64,000 bases of DNA from Deltaproteobacteria bacterium. Its GTDB lineage: Bacteria; Bdellovibrionota_B; Oligoflexia; Oligoflexales; CAIYRB01. Positions within the stretch are counted from its first letter, which is position 1. Every line of letters starts with the position of its first letter. Positions 11,238-22,348 of the stretch are shown here, in pieces. The stretch lies in assembly GCA_016874735.1 (NCBI GenBank), contig VGTI01000003.1:173533-237532 (forward strand), read 5' to 3'. The translations under genes and the position numbers were made by a program. The notes beneath the pieces were generated by a model. It was not told the DNA's origin. It worked only from the letters and a program-made list of their open reading frames with translations, and made no database searches.

Positions 11238-11257
11238 ACCTCCGTTAACGCGGCCAC

Positions 11258-11689
11258 TCAGTTTAGGGCTAGGTGATAAAGTTGTTCAGACAAGGACTTC
11301 ATAACTTCAGGTATACGCGCCCGCTCCGCGGCAAGTTCCTCGCGGATTTTATTCTCTACGCTGGCAATCTCCGCCTTAGCTGCTGTTTCAGCGGCAGCGA
11401 GGAGACGATCCCGCTCTGTTTGCGCTCTCTCTCTCAATGACTCCCGAACGGACTTAGCCTCCGCGGCACAAACTAGAAACTTCTCTTCTATGGCTTTGGT
11501 GATTTTGTCGGATTGCGCGAGCGCCCGCTGGGCCTCATCCTGACTACCTATGGTCAGGGCAGCGCGTCGAGCCCTGACCGCCAGGTATGGTTCAACAAAA
11601 AGTTTTTTTACCGCAACATAATTGACGAGAAAAATGCCAATTTGAGCGCCTAAAACTGAGGGATTAGGAATAAGATTGAGCGTAGCCAT
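11258..11689 (-). CDS. atpF': F1F0 ATP synthase subunit b' (second b-type subunit)
   Basis: Second stalk subunit with an N-terminal hydrophobic segment (LGAQIGIFLVNYVAVKKLFV) followed by a long charged coiled coil. The frame opens upstream at 11728, but the ATG at 11689 is chosen: AGGTGA lies six bases ahead, and the protein then begins MATLNLIPNPSVLGAQIG like other b/b' subunits. The product is 143 aa. It is the first gene of the F1 block, 134 nt downstream of parB; no separate promoter is evident there. The symbol follows the b/b' convention (atpX or atpG in some genomes). Confidence 0.88.
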   Translation of the reverse strand: MATLNLIPNPSVLGAQIGIFLVNYVAVKKLFVEPYLAVRARRAALTIGSQDEAQRALAQSDKITKAIEEKFLVCAAEAKSVRESLRERAQTERDRLLAAAETAAKAEIASVENKIREELAAERARIPEVMKSLSEQLYHLALN

Positions 11690-11823
11690 AGAATCACCTG
11701 TGCGCGATGCGTACTTGGAGAACAGCAAACAGCTTGGGCGCCTGTGAATAGCGCACTTTAGCTAAAGGAACAAGGTGATTTACAATACCGACGGCATTTT
11801 AGTCGAATAGCGCTCTGGATTTT

Positions 11824-12768
11824 TCAAAACCTATGTCCCATCAGCTTTAAGAGACGCTCCAATTCCGCGGCTGAGAAATAGGAAATTTCGATTTTTCCTC
11901 GGCTAGTACTACCGGCTACTCTTATTTTCGTATGGAGATAGTTACGTAGGCTTTCAGTGATGTACTGAAGGTCGGCTTCGTCCTTAATAGCCGCGGATTT
12001 TTGATCTGAAGTCTTTACGGGTGATTTTATGGACTTGCAAAGTTGTTCTGTTTGACGTACGCTTAGAGACTTTTTGACTACGATGTCTCGGCATCTTAGC
12101 ATAGTTTTTTTGTCGTCAAGGCTCAGTATTGCGCGGCCGTGCCCCATCGAGAGACGCGTACTGACGATATCCTCCTGAATCTCTCGGGGCAGCGTTAGCA
12201 ACCGCAGGGCGTTTGTCACTGTGGACCGCTCTTTACCCACACGGTCAGCGCACTGTTCCTGGGTTAGTCCGTAATCCTTAATAAGGGCCGAGTACGCTTC
12301 AGCTTCTTCAAGTATGTTCAGATCGGCTCTTTGAATATTCTCGATCAAAGCAAGACGAAGCAAATCTGTGTTTGCGCCCTCACGAACGATGGCTGGTATC
12401 GTAGTAAGTCCCGCAAGTTTCGAGGCCCGAAGGCGCCTCTCGCCAGCCACTACATAATAACGGCCAGCTTGAGGTGCTTGAGTAACAACGATTGGCTGCA
12501 GTACTCCATCAATCTTTAGACTATCTGACAGTTCCTTCAGAGCTCTGTCATCGAAAAGTTTACGAGGTTGCTGAGGGTTCGGATCGATCTCCTCGACATT
12601 AAGGCGCACTACCTCCGCATCCAGCTTCCGCTTAAGTTTCTCGTCGGAAATCTTTGTTCCAACATTTGCTTCTTCTGAGTGGTCGTCGGACAAATCACCT
12701 AGAAGCGAAGAAATACCTTTGCCAAGAGCCCCACGCCTTGTGGAGGGCGCCTTTTCACGAGTAGTCAT
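11824..12768 (-). CDS. parB: Chromosome partitioning protein ParB (parS-binding CTPase)
   Basis: A 314-aa ParB/Spo0J. The N-terminal CTP-binding region contains DPNQQPR-type sequence (IDPNPQQPRKLFDD) and box II GERRLRASKLAGL. A helix-turn-helix (LTQEQCADRVGKERSTVTNALRLL) recognises parS. A charged linker and a C-terminal dimerisation domain (IEISYFSAAELERLLKLM) follow. It lies 10 nt after parA, and five parS sites lie ~0.9-1.8 kb upstream on the other side of parA. ParB loads at parS, spreads as a CTP-dependent clamp and recruits SMC and ParA. Confidence 0.96.
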   Translation of the reverse strand: MTTREKAPSTRRGALGKGISSLLGDLSDDHSEEANVGTKISDEKLKRKLDAEVVRLNVEEIDPNPQQPRKLFDDRALKELSDSLKIDGVLQPIVVTQAPQAGRYYVVAGERRLRASKLAGLTTIPAIVREGANTDLLRLALIENIQRADLNILEEAEAYSALIKDYGLTQEQCADRVGKERSTVTNALRLLTLPREIQEDIVSTRLSMGHGRAILSLDDKKTMLRCRDIVVKKSLSVRQTEQLCKSIKSPVKTSDQKSAAIKDEADLQYITESLRNYLHTKIRVAGSTSRGKIEISYFSAAELERLLKLMGHRF

Positions 12769-12778
12769 TGTCTATACC

Positions 12779-13612
12779 TCAGCTATGATCAGTCATTTTC
12801 TGCTTAGTCATAGTCGATTTCTCAGCTTTCCCGCGGCTTGACGAAGGTGACTGATGTCGACGAATTAATATTCGGGCAACTTCCATGTATGCAACAGCAC
12901 CGGTGCTATTAATGTCATAAAGGATGACGGGCTTACCATGGGAAGGCGCCTCCGACAACTTGACGTTCCTTGGGATCACAACTGGGAACACCTCATGGCC
13001 AAAGTGTGCCCGAATATCCTGCTCAACCTGGTGCGAGAGATTATTGCGGCGATCGTACATCGTAAGCAATATACCCTCCCGCTCTAGAGCTGGATTTAGA
13101 CGCTTCTTTATCAGAGATACAGTTTTTACTAATTGGGATAGGCCTTCCATTGCGTAGTATTCACATTGGAGGGGAATGAGTACGGCATCAGCTGCAGTTA
13201 GGGCATTCACCGTTAGGATCCCAAGGGCGGGAGGGCAGTCTATGACGATAAAGTCATACAGACGCTGAATGGGGGCCAAGGCCTCCTTCAATCTAACCTC
13301 TCTACCAATGGCCGATACAAGCTCTACTTCAGCCCCAACTAAGTCGGGCAATGAGGGAGCAATATCTAGGCATTTCAACTCGGTGTGTAATATCGCACTC
13401 GTTATGGGTACTTCATCGACCAAGACGTTGTACATGCTAACGTCAAAGTCCCCTTTATAGATTCCTAAACCACTTCCAGCATTGGCCTGGGGATCCAGGT
13501 CGATGACCAGAACCTTTTTTTCGGCCGCTGCGAGGCATGCCGCAATATTAATTGCGGTGGTGGTCTTACCCACGCCTCCCTTTTGATTGGAAACGGCGAT
13601 TACACGCGCCAT
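12779..13612 (-). CDS. parA: Chromosome partitioning ATPase ParA (Soj family)
   Basis: A deviant-Walker ParA ATPase of 277 aa. KGGVGKTT at residues 11-18 carries the signature lysine K11 and the P-loop lysine K16. Walker A' is VLVIDLDPQANAG, Walker B is DFIVIDCPPALG, and PLQCEYYAMEGL and NVKLSEAPSHGKP are typical of chromosomal Soj-type proteins. No N-terminal DNA-binding extension is present, so this is the chromosomal rather than the plasmid type Ia form. The last ~25 residues are a Ser/Lys-rich tail. It heads the parA-parB transcription unit that continues into the F1 genes. Confidence 0.97.
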   Translation of the reverse strand: MARVIAVSNQKGGVGKTTTAINIAACLAAAEKKVLVIDLDPQANAGSGLGIYKGDFDVSMYNVLVDEVPITSAILHTELKCLDIAPSLPDLVGAEVELVSAIGREVRLKEALAPIQRLYDFIVIDCPPALGILTVNALTAADAVLIPLQCEYYAMEGLSQLVKTVSLIKKRLNPALEREGILLTMYDRRNNLSHQVEQDIRAHFGHEVFPVVIPRNVKLSEAPSHGKPVILYDINSTGAVAYMEVARILIRRHQSPSSSRGKAEKSTMTKQKMTDHS

Positions 13613-13723
13613 GCGTATTACTCCAGTATCAAACTCGGATTGGAGAAAACAGGCGGTGACTATAACAACGACCTATTAATTTGAGAAGGGCTTTACGACC
13701 TTTCAAGCGGCGTAACGAGTAAA

Positions 13724-13739
13724 TGTTTCACGTGGAACA
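13724..13739. promoter_or_regulatory. parS site 1
   Basis: TGTTTCACGTGGAACA, one base from the palindromic consensus TGTTTCACGTGAAACA. It lies 111 nt upstream of the parA start, so it could also affect parAB transcription. Confidence 0.92.
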
Positions 13740-13777
13740 TTGATCCATTCAGCTAAATTTGGCCCGGCCAGGCAGAA

Positions 13778-13793
13778 TGTTTCACGTGGAACA
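13778..13793. promoter_or_regulatory. parS site 2
   Basis: TGTTTCACGTGGAACA, identical to site 1 and 54 bp from it. Confidence 0.92.
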
Positions 13794-13990
13794 TTATTTT
13801 TTCGGGAGAGGTTCCACCAGCCGGTTTAAGGGGAGTTTTTTAAGACCAGGCCTTACAAACCCTCATTACTCGTCACCACAATTCGCGCTCAGCACGGAAT
13901 CAGTAAAAAATGTGCTCGAAGAACAGTGATTCTCGGCCTCAATAGACCTAACATGCTGATATTATTGTATTTTACAGGCTAGATTTTGAT

Positions 13991-14006
13991 TGTTTCACGT
14001 GGAACA
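13991..14006. promoter_or_regulatory. parS site 3
   Basis: TGTTTCACGTGGAACA, identical to sites 1 and 2. It lies 34 bp before the tandem array and flanks it on the parA side. Confidence 0.92.
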
Positions 14007-14040
14007 TTCGTTAAATCCGTAAACTGAGGGAACCGAAAAC

Positions 14041-14280
14041 CACTTTTTTCCTGCAAAAACCACTTTTTTCCTGCAAAAACCACTTTTTTCCTGCAAAAAC
14101 CACTTTTTTCCTGCAAAAACCACTTTTTTCCAGCAAAAACCACTTTTTTCCAGCAAAAACCACTTTTTTCCAGCAAAAACCACTTTTTTCCTGCAAAAAC
14201 CACTTTTTTCCTGCAAAAACCACTTTTTTCCTGCAAAAACCACTTTTTTCCTGCAAAAACCACTTTTTTCCTGCAAAAAC
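14041..14280. repeat. Tandem array, 12 x 20 bp, with phased A-tracts
   Basis: Twelve perfect-length copies of CACTTTTTTCCTGCAAAAAC with no spacers. Copies 1-4 and 8-12 read CTGC at the centre, while copies 5-7 (14121-14180) read CAGC. A partial copy continues at 14281-14286. Each unit has a T6 tract and an A5 tract whose centres are 10.5 bp apart, so homopolymer tracts recur about once per helical turn for 240 bp. This is a pattern that predicts strong intrinsic curvature. It is flanked by parS sites 3 and 4. All three minus frames stay open only because of the repeat, so it is not considered coding. Confidence 0.95.
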
Positions 14281-14327
14281 CACTTTCCTTCTTACCAGCA
14301 TTGCAAACATAAAATGCGTAACCCCAA

Positions 14328-14343
14328 TGTTTCACGTGAAACA
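14328..14343. promoter_or_regulatory. parS site 4 (perfect palindrome)
   Basis: TGTTTCACGTGAAACA, an exact match to the parS consensus. It flanks the tandem array on the atpE side. Confidence 0.95.
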
Positions 14344-14529
14344 TAGGCCAATTTCACTGGACGCACCAACATGGGGCCGCTAGCGCTCATGAGTCTGGTG
14401 ATTCACGACTTGCGATACTTTGGTGAAGAAAACTCGAAATACTCAGAGGTGACGGTTGGTCAGAATTGACTATTGCTGTAGCGACAAATCAATCGAACTG
14501 ACTTCATCGAAAAAGAGGAAAAAAGAGAA

Positions 14530-14545
14530 TGTTTCACGTGAAACA
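14530..14545. promoter_or_regulatory. parS site 5 (perfect palindrome)
   Basis: TGTTTCACGTGAAACA, an exact consensus match. It is the copy nearest the atpE terminator. Confidence 0.95.
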
Positions 14546-14613
14546 TTGATCGCTTAATGCAATGATTTTTGGGAGTTAGTCGGCTGGGAAATCACTGAAG
14601 TATTTCAATAGAT

Positions 14614-14650
14614 AAAAAAAAAGCGGCAACAGGATCTACCCTGTCGCCGC
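14614..14650 (-). terminator. Rho-independent terminator after atpE
   Basis: On the minus strand a stem GCGGCGACAGG / CCTGTTGCCGC (one G-U pair) with a 6-nt loop is followed by a run of nine T (14614-14622 read on the complement). It ends the atpZ-I-B-E transcript 34 nt after the atpE stop and insulates the parS region from F0 transcription. Confidence 0.92.
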
Positions 14651-14683
14651 TGCTATTTTCAGGTCCCAAAGAACCCGCTTAGA

Positions 14684-15001
14684 TCACTTGAACGTCCAGA
14701 TAATCGCGATTACGAAGCCAAGCAATGCCTGGAACTCCATAAACACCAAGCCGAGGATGAACGGCTGAAACAGTGCATCCTTAGCATTAGGATTGCGAGC
14801 GATACCCTCCAAAGCTGCCGTTGCAGTGCGACCTTGAGCTGACGCAGCCCCGAAAGCTGCCAGACCCATAGTCAAACCAGCGCCGATCGGAACCCAGCTG
14901 TTACCAGCATGCGCAGCAGCAGCCGCCTCTTGAGCGAATGCTAGCGAGCTTAGAAATAAACCACCAAATGCCATTGCAACTTTACCGAAGAAACCTTTCA
15001 T
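14684..15001 (-). CDS. atpE: F1F0 ATP synthase subunit c, with signal-peptide-like N-terminus
   Basis: Proteolipid of the rotor ring. Two membrane helices flank the polar loop ARNP (residues 68-71). The ion-binding carboxylate is Glu89 in GLVFMEFQALLGF. The residues around it do not show the ES(T) motif of sodium-type rings, so proton coupling is likelier. The protein is 105 aa, longer than the usual 75-85, because of an N-terminal hydrophobic stretch ending AFA-QE (possible cleavage after residue 23). A similar leader is seen on AtpB. A strong terminator follows. Confidence 0.95.
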   Translation of the reverse strand: MKGFFGKVAMAFGGLFLSSLAFAQEAAAAAHAGNSWVPIGAGLTMGLAAFGAASAQGRTATAALEGIARNPNAKDALFQPFILGLVFMEFQALLGFVIAIIWTFK

Positions 15002-15054
15002 GAACCCTTACCCCACTATCAAAAGTGCCACTACTACGCACAATTTTATAAGAA

Positions 15055-15834
15055 TCAATGGTCGTGTGAAATCGCCATTGAAATATAAATACCAGATAAT
15101 AAAGTGAATACAACACTCTGTACAACCGCTACCAACAAACCAAAAAACATTAATAATGCCGGAAATACTAAGTAGCTAAGGCTAGTAAATACGCCTAGCA
15201 ACGTGTGATCTCCGTAAATGTTGCCAGTAAGCCTAAGCCCCAGCGACAACGGACGCGAAAAGTGACTCACTAGTTCGATACAAAAGAAGAGAGGAGCGAT
15301 AAATGCCACCGGTCCTAAAAAATGCTTAACGTAGGCCCCACCGTGCTCCTTAATTCCTGCCAGGTTATACACGACAAACACACAGATACCGACAGCAACG
15401 TTGTTATCCATGGTTTCTGTGGGCGGAGGAAAGCCAGGAATCAGGCCAGACAAATTGCACACCACGATATAAACAAACACTGCCGCCAGAAAGGGGAAGA
15501 AACTAAGGTAGCGTTCGTGAGTGTTATCCTTAGCAATGCCCACGACAAACTCGAGCATCTCCTCAATAAGATGCCTGAGAGAAAACTTTCCACTTGGGAC
15601 AACGTTAGCCCCGTCCCTACTCACAGACCGGCGGTAGTAAATCCCGGCCACGATTATGGCCAACAAACACAGAAGTCCGCCGACGGTTGGCTCCCATGCA
15701 TGGTCGATGTGCAATCTGTGAAGAAGGATACTGTAGTAATTGATAAAGTGGGCAACCCCGCCACCACCCTCAGAGGCAAAGGCCACGCTGCTACCAAACA
15801 AGGATCCCAATGAGATCAGAAGGTTTTTTTTCAT
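15055..15834 (-). CDS. atpB: F1F0 ATP synthase subunit a
   Basis: Membrane stator subunit that forms the proton half-channels. The essential arginine is in SLGLRLTGNIYGDH, and the later segment VFTLLSGIYISMAI is typical. It has several membrane helices in ~259 aa. A TTG codon at 15843 would add three residues, but the ATG at 15834 gives an N-terminus (MKKNLLISLGSLFGSSVAFAS) that looks like a cleavable signal peptide ending AFA. Neither start has a strong Shine-Dalgarno sequence. It lies 53 nt before atpE and 151 nt after atpI. Confidence 0.94.
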   Translation of the reverse strand: MKKNLLISLGSLFGSSVAFASEGGGGVAHFINYYSILLHRLHIDHAWEPTVGGLLCLLAIIVAGIYYRRSVSRDGANVVPSGKFSLRHLIEEMLEFVVGIAKDNTHERYLSFFPFLAAVFVYIVVCNLSGLIPGFPPPTETMDNNVAVGICVFVVYNLAGIKEHGGAYVKHFLGPVAFIAPLFFCIELVSHFSRPLSLGLRLTGNIYGDHTLLGVFTSLSYLVFPALLMFFGLLVAVVQSVVFTLLSGIYISMAISHDH

Positions 15835-15985
15835 ATGCTTCAATTCAGCTTTGAGCTCCGTACGTGGAACTGAGACGACTTGTCAACTTGCCAAACGGAG
15901 AGTTCTACTAACCTAGATCACTCGTCTTTGATAGCAAAAAGTGAAGCGACCTGCATCCGTGATGCCAACTTGCCACTCTACAAAT

Positions 15986-16444
15986 TTATGGAATAGCATT
16001 CTTCACGCGAGGGTTACGGTAATTAAAGAGCCGCCACAACGAGAAAGCGACCAATACAGAAACAGCTCCTCCGACAAAATAAAATGGGCTTAATTGAACT
16101 ACGATGAGACTGAGGTAGCTGCACGCACCGAGGCCAAAAATTTTTACCAAAAGAGCAAGAATCAGAAAGCCAGTGTTGCGAGTTGAGTTGCCATCAAGCG
16201 GATCGAATTGGCTGCTTCGCAACAACCGCTTAGCCATGTAAGAAATGGCATATGCGTTCAGCGCAAAAGTGACTGCACCAGCTAGGACAGCCTGCAGACG
16301 AACTTCGGACAGCATTACTGCCACTACGACAAACGCGACTATTAGCAACACACCTCCTCGATGCGTTTTAGTCAGCCGCTCATTCAACCGGTCTGTCTTT
16401 GCGGGACGTCTTGTCGGGGCCATCTTTTGTTGATTCAACTCCAT
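15986..16444 (-). CDS. atpI: ATP synthase subunit I-like membrane protein
   Basis: A 152-aa protein with four predicted membrane helices: HRGGVLLIVAFVVVAVML, a second around AVLAGAVTFALNAYAISYM, a third around TGFLILALLVKIFGLGA and a fourth near the C-terminus. Topology, size and position upstream of atpB match AtpI, thought to assist c-ring assembly and Mg2+ or ion handling. The sequence itself is poorly conserved in this family, so the name rests largely on context. Its start overlaps the end of atpZ by 65 nt; a later start such as residue 8 would shorten the overlap. Confidence 0.75.
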   Translation of the reverse strand: MELNQQKMAPTRRPAKTDRLNERLTKTHRGGVLLIVAFVVVAVMLSEVRLQAVLAGAVTFALNAYAISYMAKRLLRSSQFDPLDGNSTRNTGFLILALLVKIFGLGACSYLSLIVVQLSPFYFVGGAVSVLVAFSLWRLFNYRNPRVKNAIP

Positions 16445-16655
16445 CTTGTCCTTGAGACATTGCGGCGCGTATCACCACATAGAAGGTCTGCGCAATACCT
16501 AAAACTCCGACCACAAATGTCACAATGTACCAGTTAAATGCGGCTGGATGGTTCTTGTTCAGCCAATCACCAACCCAATAGGCCATTAGTACGAAAGTTA
16601 CTGCTTGTACTTGAGCGGCTATCAAATACGTGAAAGCTTTTCCTAAATTAGCCAA
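16380..16655 (-). CDS. atpZ: AtpZ-like small membrane protein of the ATP synthase operon
   Basis: A 91-aa protein with two membrane helices (about residues 7-30 and 43-64) and a charged Lys/Asp-rich tail. The hairpin spacing and first position in the atp operon match the AtpZ/F0F1-ATPase subunit family, which works with AtpI in assembly. It is the first minus-strand gene facing dnaA across a 194-nt divergent gap that holds a DnaA-like box and a 14-bp palindrome. GGAGG lies upstream of the ATG. Confidence 0.75.
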   Translation of the reverse strand: MANLGKAFTYLIAAQVQAVTFVLMAYWVGDWLNKNHPAAFNWYIVTFVVGVLGIAQTFYVVIRAAMSQGQDGVESTKDGPDKTSRKDRPVE

Positions 16656-16685
16656 ACTTGACCTCCGACAAATTCAATTCCAGGC

Positions 16686-16694
16686 TGTGGGTAA
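16686..16694 (-). promoter_or_regulatory. DnaA-box-like 9-mer in atpZ-dnaA gap
   Basis: TGTGGGTAA on the plus strand reads TTACCCACA on the minus strand, one mismatch from the TTATCCACA box. A single box upstream of dnaA could serve autoregulation. One 9-mer alone is weak evidence. Confidence 0.45.
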
Positions 16695-16736
16695 CTCTTA
16701 TCAGCAACGCTTTAAGATACTGGAATCTTTAGGTAA

Positions 16737-16750
16737 TTTTGTATACAAAA
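16737..16750. promoter_or_regulatory. Perfect 14-bp palindrome in the atpZ/dnaA divergent gap
   Basis: TTTTGTATACAAAA is exactly self-complementary and lies 100 nt before the dnaA start and 82 nt before the atpZ start. Its form suits a dimeric repressor operator. The cognate protein is unknown. Confidence 0.5.
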
Positions 16751-16849
16751 GACTTGCTCCCGTGTTGATGCCTATGGTAGCTTCCGGTGCTGCTTTACTC
16801 CGAAAAAAAGCGCTGAAACATTGACCCTCTGAGCTGAAGTCACGATTGT

Positions 16850-18361
16850 ATGGATAAGTCAGGAATGCAAACTCTGTTTCCCGCTGAAGAGGGTTTATCG
16901 CTGTCTGGTGCAACTGACCTGCAAGGTGGGTGGGCTGAAGACCCTTGGCAGGCCATTCAGCGTAAGCTGCGCATGACTTTAGACGAAGATGCCTACATTA
17001 GCTGGGTGAAGCCCATCAAGGGGTCTTCAAATGCTGCGGGCGATGTCGTACTCACATTACCAAACCTGGTGTTCTACCAGGGTTTCCGCAACGAGTGTTT
17101 GTACCTTATAGAGCGATGCAAAGAAAGCCTGGGACTAGAACATATTCGCCTCCATATCGAAGTGGAAGGCGGGATAAAAAGCGGTTCCGGAAGTGAGGCT
17201 ATTGAGGGTTCACACTACGGAGTCACGAACAACTCGGGACCAGCTGGCGGAGACTTTGGACCTGACGAGAGTTCTCTAGATGGTTTAGAGGCTGTCGGTG
17301 AGGGAAGTCAGGCTTTTTCCCGGTCCCTATCTCCAGAAGGGCATCTTAACCCTAATTATACATTCGAATCGTTCATCAAGGGTGACTCTAACCAATTTGC
17401 CGTGGCGACTTGTCTCAGTGCTGCTGAAAATCCTGGAAAGGCTTACAACCCACTGTTTATTTACGGGGGCGTAGGTCTTGGTAAAACTCACTTACTGCAC
17501 GCCGTGGGCAATCTTGTTCTGAGACATACGCCAAACGCTGTGGTGACTTACATTTCCAGCGAGCGTTTCATGAACGAGTTAATCTACTGCTTGCGCTTCA
17601 ATAAAATGTGGGACTTCCGTAAAAAATACCGAGATTGTGACGTACTTCTGGTTGACGATATCCAATTTATTTCCGGGAAAAAAGCTACCCAAGAGGAGTT
17701 CTTTCACACATTTAACACCCTCTACGGTGCGAAAAAACAGATTGTCATCACGTCTGACATGTTCCCAAAAGATATCCCCGATATCGAAGATAGGCTCCGG
17801 AACCGTTTTCAATGGGGCCTCATCGCTGACATTCAAGCCCCTAGTATCGAACATCGGATCGCCATTCTGTACAGCAAGGCCGAAAAGCTAGGTATCAGAT
17901 TAAGGCCGGAAGTGGCCGAGTACATCGCTAAGCATGCCAAGCGTAATGTACGCGAACTAGAGGGTGCCCTGCATCGCATCAATGCTTACGGCAAACTCCA
18001 GGGCGAAGAAATCACTCTTGATCTAGCCGCTAGGACATTCAAGGACGTACTTGGTGAAGCCCCTAAAAGAATGTCTATCGATACGGTGCAAAAAGCTGTT
18101 GCCGAGCATTTTCAAATGAAAGTGGCAGATTTGAAATCGAAGAGACGCCAACGGGCTATCGCTATGCCGAGACAGATCGCGATGTATCTATCACGCAAGC
18201 TGACCAATGCTTCTTATCCGGATATAGGTGAAAAGTTTGGTGGCAAGGATCACACAACGGTCATGCACAATGTCAAAAAGATCGAAGAGTCATTGGACAG
18301 AGATCTTGATCTGAAAGCTCACATTGACGCTCTCGAACGGCATTTAGAGCAGCTGCAGTAA
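16850..18361 (+). CDS. dnaA: Chromosomal replication initiator DnaA
   Basis: AAA+ initiator of 503 aa. Domain I lies around residues 28-105 (WQAIQRKLRMTLDEDAYISW). A poorly conserved acidic/Gly-Ser linker (domain II) extends to about 160. Domain III begins NPNYTFESFIKGDSNQFA and has Walker A GGVGLGKT near 206-213 and Walker B LLVDDIQF near 266. Domain IV ends with the DNA-binding signature GGKDHTTVMHNVKK. Domain I is preceded by ~25 extra residues. The exact start (ATG 16850 or ATG 16865) is uncertain because neither has a strong ribosome-binding site. It sits next to the DnaA-box cluster and dnaN. Confidence 0.97.
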   Translation: MDKSGMQTLFPAEEGLSLSGATDLQGGWAEDPWQAIQRKLRMTLDEDAYISWVKPIKGSSNAAGDVVLTLPNLVFYQGFRNECLYLIERCKESLGLEHIRLHIEVEGGIKSGSGSEAIEGSHYGVTNNSGPAGGDFGPDESSLDGLEAVGEGSQAFSRSLSPEGHLNPNYTFESFIKGDSNQFAVATCLSAAENPGKAYNPLFIYGGVGLGKTHLLHAVGNLVLRHTPNAVVTYISSERFMNELIYCLRFNKMWDFRKKYRDCDVLLVDDIQFISGKKATQEEFFHTFNTLYGAKKQIVITSDMFPKDIPDIEDRLRNRFQWGLIADIQAPSIEHRIAILYSKAEKLGIRLRPEVAEYIAKHAKRNVRELEGALHRINAYGKLQGEEITLDLAARTFKDVLGEAPKRMSIDTVQKAVAEHFQMKVADLKSKRRQRAIAMPRQIAMYLSRKLTNASYPDIGEKFGGKDHTTVMHNVKKIEESLDRDLDLKAHIDALERHLEQLQ

Positions 18362-18662
18362 ATCGTAGAGCACTTGATCCTGTGAATAACTTGTTCAAAA
18401 CAGGTTGAGAATATGCATGGATTGCCTGTGGGTAAAAAGTGGATAGAAGAGGTACGTAGAATTATCCCCAATTTGGTACTCAAGTTATCCACCAAGTTAT
18501 CCACTGTTCATATACATGCTTTTTTCTATTTTTCCTAAATGCTTTCATGAGGTTATATCTTTATCCACAATAGCTGAGACTGACTACTACGACTGCTATA
18601 TAGATAAAAATAGACTTCTTTAAGATAACAGTGCCACTAAGCTTGGGAGCTTCCAAAGAGCC
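18362..18662. other. Probable chromosomal origin (oriC) between dnaA and dnaN
   Basis: The 301-nt gap holds at least seven DnaA-box-like 9-mers. On the plus strand they are TTATCCCCA (18462), TTATCCACC (18485), TTATCCACT (18497) and TTATCCACA (18561). In reverse orientation they are TTATTCACA (18381-18389), TTACCCACA (18427-18435) and CTATCCACT (18438-18446). AT-rich stretches at about 18508-18545 and 18595-18630 could be unwinding elements. Cluster density, adjacency to dnaA and the nearby parS sites all support an origin. Strand-asymmetry data would be needed to confirm it. Confidence 0.82.
18561..18569 (+). promoter_or_regulatory. Perfect DnaA box (TTATCCACA)
   Basis: Exact match to the high-affinity DnaA box and the only perfect one in the dnaA-dnaN gap. 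It lies beside AT-rich sequence and 94 nt before dnaN. Confidence 0.8.
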
Positions 18663-22338
<3,676 letters not shown>

Positions 22339-22348
22339 GGGAACTAGC

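Larger units (their letters stand above)
13613..14613. other. Non-coding centromere-like region (parS cluster plus tandem array)
   Basis: About 1 kb without credible genes between parA and the atpE terminator. It holds three TGTTTCACGTGGAACA sites, a 12 x 20-bp tandem array and two TGTTTCACGTGAAACA sites, in that order. The array lies between the third and fourth parS copies. The stretches 13794-13990 and 14346-14529 show no further motif I recognise, and no DnaA boxes were found. It most likely nucleates the ParB-parS partition complex near the origin. Confidence 0.8.

Noticed and set aside
14041..14280. CRISPR array
   Set aside because: The 20-bp units abut with no spacers, and no cas gene is in the window.
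13979..14344. Open minus-strand frames of 93-121 codons across the tandem array
   Set aside because: All three frames are open because the 20-bp unit lacks stops. The translations are only the same repeats (SGFCRKK, VVFAGKKW), and one frame starts inside a parS site.
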